Below, one piece after another: positions 26,209 through 34,689 of a stretch of DNA of 64,000 nucleotides. The notes under the pieces were generated by a model. That model made no database searches, was not told where the DNA came from, and worked only from the letters and a program-made list of their open reading frames with translations. The stretch's first letter is position 1. Every line of letters starts with the position of its first letter. Made by a program: the position numbers and the translations under genes. Source of the DNA: Sphaerospermopsis sp. SIO1G1 (lineage in GTDB: Bacteria > Cyanobacteriota > Cyanobacteriia > Cyanobacteriales > Nostocaceae); the NCBI GenBank assembly GCA_010672785.1, contig JAAHFX010000009.1, positions 338,516 to 402,515 on the forward strand, given 5' to 3'.

Positions 26209-26679
26209 TCACGCTTTACTAATAATTCTCAGGACTATTTCCACTCCAGAGAAAGCTTGCCAAACAAAGAGTCCTAAAATTCCAAAATTTAATAAAATAT
26301 GGGTTGCACGCGCCCAATTTGCTCCTTTTTGCATAAAGGGAGATAAAGATGCAGAAAATGCGATTAAACCTGTCATCCCTAATCCTGCGATCAAGTGGGG
26401 ACCGAAAAATAATTTACCATTGTTGATGTATGTCACGAACATACCACCAATTGAACCTATTACCATTAAGGCTAAGACGATAGAACCTATTTGATGGTGT
26501 TTGTTGTTAAATTTTCCTTTAATTAGTTGTTTTTTTTCTTCTCCTTGGGCATTTCTGGTACGCTGTACTTGTAAACCTGAGTATGCTGCATATAAGGAGA
26601 GTGCTAATAATATCCACATGATTGTTGGGTGAACAAACTGTAACCCAAATTTGATCTCTGGAGAAAGTTCTAAATTCAT
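26209..26679 (-). CDS. DUF4079 membrane protein
   Basis: A 156-residue protein with four predicted membrane segments (about 14-34, 64-84, 94-112 and 126-147). Histidines near membrane faces (QFVHPTIMW, NNKHHQIG, GPHLIAG and ATHILLNFG) are placed as in four-helix b561-like haem-binding bundles, and the DUF4079 family is often described that way. Haem binding here is inference. The family is largely cyanobacterial and plastid. The protein is predicted to lie in the plasma or thylakoid membrane. The ATG at 26679 has no clear Shine-Dalgarno. It converges with DUF1997 across a hairpin. Confidence 0.85.
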   Translation of the reverse strand: MNLELSPEIKFGLQFVHPTIMWILLALSLYAAYSGLQVQRTRNAQGEEKKQLIKGKFNNKHHQIGSIVLALMVIGSIGGMFVTYINNGKLFFGPHLIAGLGMTGLIAFSASLSPFMQKGANWARATHILLNFGILGLFVWQAFSGVEIVLRIISKA

Positions 26680-26919
26680 TGCCTGTTTATCCTAATTATT
26701 AAATCTTCATAAAACTTAGCATAAATTAGTTCTACTCTGTGTTGTTTTTCTGATTTCACATTTCCTGCATTTTAAATGCACAACAGCGAGTCAAAAGTCA
26801 AGATAGTTTCAGGTATATTCCCCTGAATATCACCATAAGCTGCTACACAGCAGATTATTGAAGTTGGTTTTCAGGAGCAAGACAATAATGTTAATTAATT
26901 TAGATCAGGGAAATTTACA

Positions 26920-28206
26920 TTGATGAATATTAATAATAGTGGTTTACTACTGAGTTATTCTAAAAATGGCGATATTAAACGTGTTAATGAATTATTAAAA
27001 ACAGGTGTTAATGTAGACGAAAGCGATCGCAATGGTACAACAGCATTGATGTTTGCTGCTAATTTAGGATATACAGAAATAGTGCGATCGCTCTTAGAAC
27101 ATGGAGCTAATATTAACTTAGCCAGAAAAGTCTACGGTTTAACAGCACTAATGTTAGCCGCAAGTAATAACCAAGTAGATATTGTCAAGCTATTAATTGC
27201 CAAAGATGCGGACGTTAACGCAGTCAATGAAGATGGTAGTACCGCATTAATGGCCGCAGTGCAAAAAGGTAATTTAGAAGTTGTACAAATATTATTAAGT
27301 GCTGGTGCGGATGCCAAAATTACAGATCAAGATGGTGACAACACTGTAAAAATTGCTATTAAACAAGGTGCAACAGCTATAGTCAAAGCATTACTACAAA
27401 ATAGTGAAATTGTCAATATCCAAGATCAAGAAGGTGAAACACCCTTAATGATGGCCGCAGACTGGGGATACTTAGATATTGTGCAAACATTATTGTTACA
27501 TGATGCAGATCCCAACATCAAAAACCCCGATGGGAGTACAGCATTATTAGCAGCCGCGGCCGCAGGACATAGTAATATAGTTTTAGCCTTACTAGATGCA
27601 GATGCAGAAGTTAATCATCAAGACAAAGAAGGAGAAACCGCTTTACATTTTGCAGTAGTAGAAGAGTATTTAGAAATAGTGAAAATATTAATTCAACGGA
27701 GTGCAAATGTAGAACTGAGAAATCATCTAGGAGATACTCCTTTATTAATAGCAGCATATCAAGGATATAGTGAAATAGTAGCAGTTTTATTAAATGCAGG
27801 AGCAGATGTAAATAAAAAGAACTTTGGAGAAGTTGCACTTACATTAGCAGTCTCTCAAGGACATACTGAAACAGTTAAAATTTTATTAGATCATGATATT
27901 GATGTTAATGTTTTAGCAGATGATGGAAAAACAGCTTTAGTTAAAAGTTTAGTTAGTAATCATCCACAAATATTTCAACTTTTACTAGCAAAAGGTGTTG
28001 ATGTAAATTATCAAGACTCCGCAGGTGCAACAGTATTAATGTATGCTGCTGCTGAGGGTTATACTCAAGCTGTGGAAATGTTAATTCAAGCTGGTGCAAA
28101 TGTGGATTTAAAAAACCAAGGTGGTTATACAGCTTTGATGATTGCAGAGTTTAATAATTATCGTAAAATGGTGAGTATTTTGAAGCAAGCGGGAGCGCAG
28201 GAATAA
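26920..28206 (+). CDS. Ankyrin repeat protein, 13 units
   Basis: A 428-residue protein composed almost wholly of 13 consecutive ankyrin units of about 33 residues (consensus DGxTALMxAAxxGxxxIV followed by LLxxGADVN). The first and last units serve as caps. It has no enzyme domain, signal peptide or membrane segment, so it should be a cytoplasmic protein-binding scaffold. Units 5 and 10-11 depart most from consensus. Two HIP1-like sites (GCGATCGC near 27024 and a CGATCGCT near 27086) lie in the first units. The partner is unknown. Its 3' end faces the protease/kinase cluster across about 470 bp of repeats. Confidence 0.93.
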   Translation: MMNINNSGLLLSYSKNGDIKRVNELLKTGVNVDESDRNGTTALMFAANLGYTEIVRSLLEHGANINLARKVYGLTALMLAASNNQVDIVKLLIAKDADVNAVNEDGSTALMAAVQKGNLEVVQILLSAGADAKITDQDGDNTVKIAIKQGATAIVKALLQNSEIVNIQDQEGETPLMMAADWGYLDIVQTLLLHDADPNIKNPDGSTALLAAAAAGHSNIVLALLDADAEVNHQDKEGETALHFAVVEEYLEIVKILIQRSANVELRNHLGDTPLLIAAYQGYSEIVAVLLNAGADVNKKNFGEVALTLAVSQGHTETVKILLDHDIDVNVLADDGKTALVKSLVSNHPQIFQLLLAKGVDVNYQDSAGATVLMYAAAEGYTQAVEMLIQAGANVDLKNQGGYTALMIAEFNNYRKMVSILKQAGAQE

Positions 28207-28319
28207 CTGATACAGCACTTTCAGGTGTCATAAAGCATACTATTGGCTGGCAAGATGCACACCCCACAAGAGTTTTATGATGATGATTTGTAACCCATAG
28301 TAACGAAATTTGCTGTAAG

Positions 28320-28670
28320 ATCAAATCTGTTAGCATCGGAATGAAATGTTTTCCTCACTAGGGGCAAACCCCGCGTTGTTGCCACATCCATGATATACAG
28401 CAGATTTCATCTTGGTGAGCTATACTAGGGTTTGCTGAATAAATGTGAAAATATTACTGGTATTGGATTTTAGGCGATTTGAAATTGCAAAAGTGCAAGC
28501 TTTTAGGTGGTAGTCACTCGAAAACCGTGCATTTAAATTGGATTCAAGGGGAAAATTTCTCCTATCTAACTCTTGAAACTGTCAAGAGTCACCTGTCTCC
28601 GCTACAAGACTTTTTGCTGCAAACCCTATTTAAGGAATAATACCGATGCATCCGGAAACGATATTACTCC
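28320..28670. repeat. Family E repeat, copy 2, split by a family C element
   Basis: 28320-28435 (from TCAAATCTGTTAGCATCGG to CCATGATATACAG and beyond) and 28629-28670 (AAGGAATAATACCGATGCA) are collinear with 16371-16515 but are separated by a 193-bp family C element. The whole stretch between the ankyrin gene and the protease gene is therefore nested repeats without a gene. Confidence 0.65.
28436..28628. mobile_element. Family C MITE-like element, inserted in family E
   Basis: 193 bp with inverted ends TAGGGTTTGCTGAATAAA and CTTTTTGCTGCAAACCCTA. The left part (GCTGAATAAATGTGAAAATATTAC) is also at 58310-58334 in reverse. It has no ORF of note. Confidence 0.75.
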
Positions 28671-28679
28671 AAAAGTCCT

Positions 28680-29696
28680 TTATCTGAACTCACTCATACA
28701 CTTTTCTTCTCCTAGAGGTAATATAGGTGGACATCTTTTAGGAGGTTGACGGCATTTTACCTTAGTGTTAGGATTCTTTGCTGTCTTAGAATCAACATCT
28801 AATTTAATAAATAGACTTTTCTTATATCGCTTGTTATTAGATTGCTTCTCTAATAGTTTTGAGTTTAAAGCGTGAATATTTTTTTCTACAGAAACACCTA
28901 AAGCATCAGAATACTTATTATCAGGGTTTTTAGGTATGGTGTTGCAACCAACTTCTTTTTCTCCCACTGTCGCAAATGCAGCTTGAATTGCAACAACTCG
29001 TCCTATTTCATCAAATATAGGGCCACCACTAAGTTGTTTAACAATATTATTAGTATAGCGAATATCCATATTATTAGTATAGCGAATATCCCAACCATGC
29101 TCGTCATCTTCTCTCAATTCACATATTCCACCTTTAGTTTGTTGAAATTGCTTATCAAGACTAGCATCATCTTTTAAACAACTAGTCCATCCAAAAGCAT
29201 AAACAGGGATAGAAGAAGATAATGAATTTGTTAGTGGAGCAACTTCATATATTTGATTTTCTTCAGCAGTAAACTCTATAAGAGCTAAATCAGCATCATC
29301 TAATTTGATAACCTTTTCGTCATAATTATCACTAGTAGCAGCTATATGCTCTTGATTATCTGGAGTTTGAATAATATAGTCACGTTCTCCCTGTTCAGGT
29401 TTTATCCCCACGACGTGTTTAGCGGTGAGAACATAATAAGTATTTGTATTTTTATCTTTTTCAACTATTACACCAGAACCAGGTTCTCCTCTTCCAGTGA
29501 TAAAAACTGTTGTCTTTTTAGCGATATCTTCAATAGTTTTTGGTCGAGGTCTAGAGGATGTAACTTTTGGAGTCGGTGTAGGATTTGGTCGAATATCCGG
29601 TAAAGGTAAAGAACTAGTACAACCTACAACTTTCACTATTATTAACGTTAACAAGAATGGAATTAGTATTTTTCTGGCAATCCGACGTATTTGCAT
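28680..29696 (-). CDS. Exported lipoprotein trypsin-like serine protease with CPPIL tag
   Basis: A 338-residue protein, last gene of the kinase-COP23-protease run. The N-terminus is a signal peptide ending in a lipobox (VVGC, Cys near residue 26), followed by a Pro/Thr linker. The S1-type protease domain has His in TAKHVVG, Asp in DADLALIEF and Ser in QLSGGPIFDE, so the triad looks complete. Just before the Ser loop there is a perfect 24-bp in-frame tandem duplication (29044-29091) that repeats an eight-residue DIRYTNN-type segment. The C-terminus carries CPPILPLGEEKC plus six residues; the kinase gene at the other end of the run has the same tag. The gap to the upstream protease gene is 80 bp. 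The substrate is unknown. Confidence 0.85.
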   Translation of the reverse strand: MQIRRIARKILIPFLLTLIIVKVVGCTSSLPLPDIRPNPTPTPKVTSSRPRPKTIEDIAKKTTVFITGRGEPGSGVIVEKDKNTNTYYVLTAKHVVGIKPEQGERDYIIQTPDNQEHIAATSDNYDEKVIKLDDADLALIEFTAEENQIYEVAPLTNSLSSSIPVYAFGWTSCLKDDASLDKQFQQTKGGICELREDDEHGWDIRYTNNMDIRYTNNIVKQLSGGPIFDEIGRVVAIQAAFATVGEKEVGCNTIPKNPDNKYSDALGVSVEKNIHALNSKLLEKQSNNKRYKKSLFIKLDVDSKTAKNPNTKVKCRQPPKRCPPILPLGEEKCMSEFR

Positions 29697-29776
29697 AACT
29701 ATAAATTCCCCCCTCTATGCGTATGCTGGAATATATCAAAGTATGGATTTAATGAAGTTATCTAATAGTATAGATA

Positions 29777-31108
29777 TCAAATTTTTCCTTGTTTATTATC
29801 AGTTTCTTCTCCATAAGTTGTATAATTTATTTTTCCTGTAAAGGTTTTCAACTTACTATCAGTCCATATCTTGAACTCAAAATTTACTTCTTTTTCTCCT
29901 TGATCTCCTTTACCATATTCAGCATTTGTTGATTTATTATTTTTTTCAATATTTTCTTTAGTACTTACTTGTTGTTGATTATTTTCATCAACATCACCTT
30001 GAGTTTTTAGCCGTTTAGGGTTTGTAGATAGTGGAGATTTTGTTTGAGGATTAAAGGATATATAAACTATGTAAATAGTAATACAAAATAATACGATCAC
30101 GAAAAACAATACAGCAATATCTATCCGGTTTGTTTTTATATTATCTCCTCTTTTTTGATTATCTGTTGCTCCTGTAAAAGATTTATTATTTTCTTGTCTG
30201 TCTTCTTTTCCTAGGTTACTATTTTTATCTTGTGAGCGAATTTGTTCAATCCTCTGAATATATGTTTCTATAGGAATTCCCCAAGCAAAATGACTCATGA
30301 ATGGTTTTATCTTTGGATCTGGTTGACTACCATCTGAAAATTTATATGGATCAGGTGCGTTAACAAATACTGATTTTATAGTTGATTTACCTCTACCATT
30401 TATAGCAACTACTTCACCAAATGAATCTAAAACTGGACCGCCGCTAGAACCCCTTTTGGTATCATTATCATATCCAATGCTATAACCTCCAATTAAGGTT
30501 TTTCTATTTAATAACATATCTAAAAAAGGAGCTATTACACCACTTTTAATTGTAAATTTAGAACGATCACATGAACCAAATTCACCAGGAAATCCTGCTA
30601 CAAAAACCCGATTGTCTGGTCGCAATTTTAATGAATTACCTAATTTAGATTTTTGATATTCAACAGAACTGTCAAAACCTAGTAATGCTAAATCATTATT
30701 TTGAAAATTTACTTGTTCATCTATAAAAGCTGGATAAATTTCATTATTACTAGCAGTTTGAATTTGGATAGGAATTTCAGATTTTTTCAAATCATCCACT
30801 ACGTGCTTGTTAGTTAAGACTTGATATTTGTAAGATTTAGTTTGATTATTAGCATTTCCAGAAGTAATAACTTGTTTGTTAACAATAAATCCAGAGCTAC
30901 TACATTCTTGCTGAGTTTGTGGATTTTTAGTAAAAATTCTAACGGTAATGCTTTTAGCTATATTATTAACTTCAGTTTCTGTTAATGATTGAGGTTTTTT
31001 CTGTATTTGTTGTCCAACAGCAGTAGAAATAATAACCTGAGTGGATATACCAATAACTGATGTACACACACAGGTTAAACTAAAGATCAAGGATAGGATA
31101 GGTTTCAT
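29777..31108 (-). CDS. Trypsin-like serine protease with C-terminal membrane anchor
   Basis: A 443-residue protein with an N-terminal signal sequence (about 1-33). The S1 protease domain (about 40-290) has His in LTNKHVVDD, Asp in NNDLALLGF and Ser in RGSSGGPVLDS. A linker follows, then one membrane segment (about 326-350, IDIAVLFFVIVLFC), then a charged C-terminal region of about 90 residues predicted to be cytoplasmic. The protease would thus face the periplasm and the tail the cytoplasm, an arrangement suited to transmitting a signal across the membrane. It is 38 bp downstream of the COP23 gene and 80 bp upstream of the second protease gene. The family resembles the trypsin-like proteases found next to kinases in cyanobacterial genomes; the precise role is unknown. 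Confidence 0.85.
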   Translation of the reverse strand: MKPILSLIFSLTCVCTSVIGISTQVIISTAVGQQIQKKPQSLTETEVNNIAKSITVRIFTKNPQTQQECSSSGFIVNKQVITSGNANNQTKSYKYQVLTNKHVVDDLKKSEIPIQIQTASNNEIYPAFIDEQVNFQNNDLALLGFDSSVEYQKSKLGNSLKLRPDNRVFVAGFPGEFGSCDRSKFTIKSGVIAPFLDMLLNRKTLIGGYSIGYDNDTKRGSSGGPVLDSFGEVVAINGRGKSTIKSVFVNAPDPYKFSDGSQPDPKIKPFMSHFAWGIPIETYIQRIEQIRSQDKNSNLGKEDRQENNKSFTGATDNQKRGDNIKTNRIDIAVLFFVIVLFCITIYIVYISFNPQTKSPLSTNPKRLKTQGDVDENNQQQVSTKENIEKNNKSTNAEYGKGDQGEKEVNFEFKIWTDSKLKTFTGKINYTTYGEETDNKQGKI

Positions 31109-31146
31109 TATTTCAGTAGTATCTCAATCTAAATACTTTTCAATAA

Positions 31147-31695
31147 CTATCGAGAACTACAAACATATTTAGCAGCTGGAGAACTACCTTGAATGAAAGA
31201 TTTGACATTAACATATAAAGGACAACTTGTTGCAGTAACAGGAGTTTTGGTAAAATCACTACCCACAAGTTCAAGTAATTCTTTAAGCACTTGTGCTGGT
31301 TTCTGACGACTATTGGGATCTAGAGTGTAAACTAAACCTTTACATCCCTTTCCTTCACCATCTGTACGACAAATGATAGGATAATTATTTTCCTTATGTT
31401 TGCCATGAGTTAAGTAAAACTGTCCTTGCTGAACATAACTATTGAGACGATTACTTACCTCTAGACAGCGTTGCTTACGAGTATAATCAGCTGCTGAACC
31501 AAAATCAGAAGTCCAGCGAATAAAATTTCCTTCTCTGCGTGAACTTTTAAAAACAGTAGTCCAAACACCATCATTAGCTTTTACACAAGCAAAACTATAA
31601 TCTGAAGCAGCTTGAGTGGGTGTATTAAGAACAGCAGCAAATCCTAGAGAAAGTGTAGAAGCTGCCAAAACAGATACAATGTGTTTAAGTTTCAT
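31147..31695 (-). CDS. COP23-domain exported protein
   Basis: A 182-residue protein with a clear signal peptide (cleavage likely after TQA at about residue 29). The mature part fits the COP23 pattern, named after a circadian oscillating 23-kDa protein of cyanobacteria: FACVKANDGVWTTVF, the WTSDFG segment, RCLEVSNRLNSYVQQG, and PIICRTDGEGKGC. Six cysteines in the mature region (FAC, QRC, PIIC, KGC, SCP and YVC) probably form disulfides outside the cytoplasm. It sits between the kinase gene (106 bp upstream) and the proteases (38 bp downstream), suggesting it is a sensor or substrate in the same periplasmic pathway. The biochemical role of COP23 is not known to me. Confidence 0.8.
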   Translation of the reverse strand: MKLKHIVSVLAASTLSLGFAAVLNTPTQAASDYSFACVKANDGVWTTVFKSSRREGNFIRWTSDFGSAADYTRKQRCLEVSNRLNSYVQQGQFYLTHGKHKENNYPIICRTDGEGKGCKGLVYTLDPNSRQKPAQVLKELLELVGSDFTKTPVTATSCPLYVNVKSFIQGSSPAAKYVCSSR

Positions 31696-31801
31696 AATTT
31701 TGGATTTAACTCGTGGATATTTTTGACAACAAACCTTAAGCGAAACATTTGTAGTATATTCTACATTTTGATACTTTGCAAGATTAGTAATGATGTGTTA
31801 T

Positions 31802-33037
31802 TTAACAACGCTTTTGCCCTGGAGCTAAGATAGGTGGACATACTTTTTTGCTCTCTCCAGTATCCGCTGCATTAGGTGATGAAGAGGGAGTTTCTTGAGG
31901 GGTTATTGTTGGAGTTTTCTCTGTTTCTTGGGTTGTATCTACTCTCTTTGGTGATGAAGAAGGAGTTTCTTGAGGGGTTATTGTTGGAGTTTTCTCTGTT
32001 TCTTGGGTTGTATCAGATGGATCGGTTACAGGATTAAATAGAGTCTTGACTGTTGCAAATGAGATTACCGAAAACACCAAGGCTACTATAAATCCTGAAC
32101 TTGCAAACAGCCAAACAGAACTGATACTTTTTTGATTGCCAATGTGGGAAGGTTTAGATCCTGATGAAGGAACTCCAAATAATACTATTTTAGTTTGTCT
32201 ATATTCATCAATATTTTTAAGTACATCTCCTGCTGATTGAGGACGTTTCCAATGCTCTTCAGAAACCATTTTTTCTAAAATATTGGCAAACTCTTGACTA
32301 ACTTCAATACCACTAGGCCAAGTAATCTTACCAGTTCTTTGATCTTTCAAATCTTTAGGTTCTAAACCAGTTAACAATTGCAAAGCTGTTATACCTAAAG
32401 CATAAATATCACTATTCGGTTCTGGACTTCCCTGACGTTGTTCTGGAGGAGCATAACCTTCTGTGAAAATTTGCGTCGCTTTATTGGGTATCTGATTTAA
32501 AGTATTAACTACTTTTGATTTTGCTACCTCTTCTTTAACTGCACCAAAGTCAATCAATACTATTTTGCCATCCTGATTTCTCCTCATCAAGTTTTCTGGT
32601 TTGATGTCTCTGTGAATCATTCCTTGACGGTGAATAAATTGTAGAGCTTTCAGAACTTCTTCTAATAAATCTACAACCTCATCTTCTGTAAGTTTTTGCT
32701 TACTTTGTAATTCCTCATCAAGGGTATGTCCATTAATCCATTCTTCTACCAAGTAATATTCGTGTCCTTCATTGAAAAAGGCAAAAAAGTGTGGTACATA
32801 ATGATGATCAGACAAACTGCTTAATTGATATAAAACATCTGCTTCTCTTTTAAACAAGTCTTTTGCTTTCTGAAAAACCGCTGGATTGTTGCTGGAAAAA
32901 TTAAACTTTTTCACTACACATTTGCGATTTTTAGCATGGGTATCTTCAGCTAAGAAAGTTTCACCAAAATTACCACTGCCCAAAGGTGTAATAATTCGAT
33001 AATGTCCGCCAACTAATATTCCTGGTGCTATAGTCAT
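31802..33037 (-). CDS. Ser/Thr protein kinase with membrane anchor, tandem repeat and CPPIL tag
   Basis: A kinase of about 411 residues. The Hanks-type domain (about 12-275) has the Gly-loop LGSGNFGETFLAED, Lys43 in VVKKF, HRDIKPENL, DFGAVKE and an APPEQRQG segment, so it should be active. One membrane segment follows (about 310-335), then an outer region with two 25-residue repeats (TTQETEKTPTITPQETPSSS) and the C-terminal tag CPPILAPGQKRC. The topology places the kinase inside and the repeats and tag outside. The ATG at 33037 gives the usual start close to the Gly-loop; a TTG at 33049 adds four residues. It is the first gene of a same-strand run with COP23 and two trypsin-like proteases, the second of which shares the tag. 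Confidence 0.9.
   Translation of the reverse strand: MTIAPGILVGGHYRIITPLGSGNFGETFLAEDTHAKNRKCVVKKFNFSSNNPAVFQKAKDLFKREADVLYQLSSLSDHHYVPHFFAFFNEGHEYYLVEEWINGHTLDEELQSKQKLTEDEVVDLLEEVLKALQFIHRQGMIHRDIKPENLMRRNQDGKIVLIDFGAVKEEVAKSKVVNTLNQIPNKATQIFTEGYAPPEQRQGSPEPNSDIYALGITALQLLTGLEPKDLKDQRTGKITWPSGIEVSQEFANILEKMVSEEHWKRPQSAGDVLKNIDEYRQTKIVLFGVPSSGSKPSHIGNQKSISSVWLFASSGFIVALVFSVISFATVKTLFNPVTDPSDTTQETEKTPTITPQETPSSSPKRVDTTQETEKTPTITPQETPSSSPNAADTGESKKVCPPILAPGQKRC
31875..32014 (-). repeat. 75-bp direct repeat inside the kinase gene
   Basis: Two 65-bp copies (31875-31939 and 31950-32014) differ at one base and recur at a 75-bp period, an exact multiple of three. They encode the two 25-residue Thr/Pro/Glu repeats outside the membrane. 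Near identity at DNA level indicates a recent duplication and room for copy-number change in frame. Confidence 0.9.
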
Positions 33038-33149
33038 TTTGATACTCAACAGGAAAAAATTTCTTTATGAGTAATTATACACTATTAATTGATTTTTGAG
33101 TAGCATGAGTAACATAATTTTATGGTAAAATTATTGAGTTTAATTATTA

Positions 33150-33242
33150 TTGACTTATACAAGATTCACGGAATATCGAACCACAGAGAACACAGAGAAC
33201 ACAGAGAAATGGGAGTTGGGGAGAATTTTTGCGTAAGTCCTA
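33150..33242. mobile_element. Family D MITE-like element, copy 2
   Basis: Ends TTGACTTATACAAGATTC and TTTTTGCGTAAGTCCTAA are inverted. The interior GAACCACAGAGAACACAGAG corresponds to the copy at 24480-24572. It lies in the divergent region between the kinase gene and the DNA methyltransferase gene. Confidence 0.7.
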
Positions 33243-33253
33243 AAAGTATAGTT

Positions 33254-33304
33254 GAGGTAGAACCTCTCTCTAGCATTTCCAATCAGAGACTGGAAACGAG
33301 TTAC
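33254..33304 (+). repeat. Double-hairpin dispersed element before the methyltransferase
   Basis: GAGGT-AGA-ACCTC forms a first hairpin; TTTCCA-ATCAGAGAC-TGGAAA forms a second. The same 60-bp layout occurs twice at 63753-63880. It ends about 12 bases before the methyltransferase ATG, so in the mRNA it would occupy the ribosome-binding region. Confidence 0.65.
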
Positions 33305-33315
33305 GATTTAACATT

Positions 33316-34446
33316 ATGATTGAATATCCTACTATTTTTTCTTTCTTTGCAGGTGCAGGTTTTTTAGATTTGGGTTTTGAAACTACAGGTTATAAAATTG
33401 CCTATGTTAACGAAATATTTCCCCCTTTTATGTCAGCTTATCGCTATGCACGGGAAATGTTAAAACTTCCAGAACCTGAATATGGATATCATCAAGGAGA
33501 AGATGCAGATGTAGGTAAATTAATTCAAGGAAATGCAGCACAAAAATTACAGGAATTAATTCAAGATGCTCGAAAACAAAATCCTATAATCGGTTTTATT
33601 GGTGGCCCACCTTGTCCTGATTTTTCAGTAGGTGGTAAAAATAAAGGTCATTTAGGTGAAAACGGTCAACTTTCATTAGCTTATATTCAATTAATTTGTC
33701 AGAAATTACCTGACTTCTTTTTATTTGAAAATGTTAAAGGTTTATGGAAAACCAAAAAACATCGGTTATTTTATGAATCTTTAAAACAGCAATTACAACG
33801 AGCAGGTTATATTTTAACAGAAAGGTTAATTAATGCAATTGAATATGGAGTACCCCAAGATAGAGAGAGAATTATTTTAATTGGGGTTCACAGAAATTTA
33901 ATCCAAGATAAATTAATAACAGATCATACAGATAATTTTAATTTCCCTTGGCTTGAATATATTAAAAATCATAAAAATAAAATATTAGCATATCCTTGGT
34001 TAAAAACTGAACCATTTCAAGAAAACAGTGTCACTCATTGTCCAGAGAATATTCCTCAAGAATTAACCGTTGAATATTGGTTTTTAAAAAATAACGTTGT
34101 TCATCACCCGAATGGAAAACATTATTTTCAACCCAGATCAGCTATCACAAAATTTACAACTATAGATGAAGGTGATGATTCACGGAAATCATTTAAAAGA
34201 TTACATAGATGGCGTTATTCTCCTACAGCTTGTTATGGTAATAATGAAGTACATTTACATCCTTATAAAATTCGTCGGATATCTGTAGCTGAAGCTTTAG
34301 CAATTCAATCACTACCAGCTAATTTTATCCTGCCAGAAAATATGTCACTTACGAATATGTTTAAAACAGTAGGTAACGGTGTACCTTATTTAGCGTCTCA
34401 AGCATTAGCTCAAAGTATACTAGAATTTCTGGTATTGCTGAATTAA
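33316..34446 (+). CDS. DNA (cytosine-5) methyltransferase, orphan
   Basis: A 376-residue m5C methyltransferase. Motif I is FFAGAGFLDLGFE (S-adenosylmethionine binding), motif IV GGPPCPDFS with the catalytic Cys, motif VI FENVKG, motif VIII QDRERIILIGV, the target-recognition region lies between about 200 and 300, and motifs IX-X are RRISVAEALAIQSLP and VGNGVPYLASQAL. All catalytic parts are present. There is no restriction endonuclease gene on either side, so it is orphan as far as the window shows. The target sequence cannot be read from the protein. The ATG at 33316 lies directly after a hairpin element and lacks a Shine-Dalgarno. Confidence 0.93.
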   Translation: MIEYPTIFSFFAGAGFLDLGFETTGYKIAYVNEIFPPFMSAYRYAREMLKLPEPEYGYHQGEDADVGKLIQGNAAQKLQELIQDARKQNPIIGFIGGPPCPDFSVGGKNKGHLGENGQLSLAYIQLICQKLPDFFLFENVKGLWKTKKHRLFYESLKQQLQRAGYILTERLINAIEYGVPQDRERIILIGVHRNLIQDKLITDHTDNFNFPWLEYIKNHKNKILAYPWLKTEPFQENSVTHCPENIPQELTVEYWFLKNNVVHHPNGKHYFQPRSAITKFTTIDEGDDSRKSFKRLHRWRYSPTACYGNNEVHLHPYKIRRISVAEALAIQSLPANFILPENMSLTNMFKTVGNGVPYLASQALAQSILEFLVLLN

Positions 34447-34689
34447 GGGATGAAATTACGATTCAGGCAGGAACTCTTAACAGCGAATAGTTATATTAAC
34501 AATGAGTTCTAATCATCTAAAATCCAAAATCCAAAATCTAAAACTATACCCTGTTAGCAGCAACGCCAAATTTCTTAATCCTCAAGTAAACAATATAGAT
34601 TTACCATCAACCATACATAGTTTAGGTGTTGCTGATTGAAAATATGATTTAATAGGAACAGAACATATTAACTTTTAATAAAGGTTAAT
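34447..34689. other. Intergenic stretch between methyltransferase and deoC
   Basis: No gene or strong hairpin is seen. Short AATCTAAAATCC-type repeats lie near 34515-34545. The 114 bp after it are a family B element. Confidence 0.5.

Noticed and set aside
29346..29841. Plus-strand ORFs opposite the lipoprotein protease
   Set aside because: They are antisense shadows of the protease genes with no recognisable domain.
33122..33319. 65-codon ORF upstream of the methyltransferase
   Set aside because: It is only the translation of a family D element and a hairpin element (repeated His-Arg-Glu units); no ribosome-binding site and no protein character.
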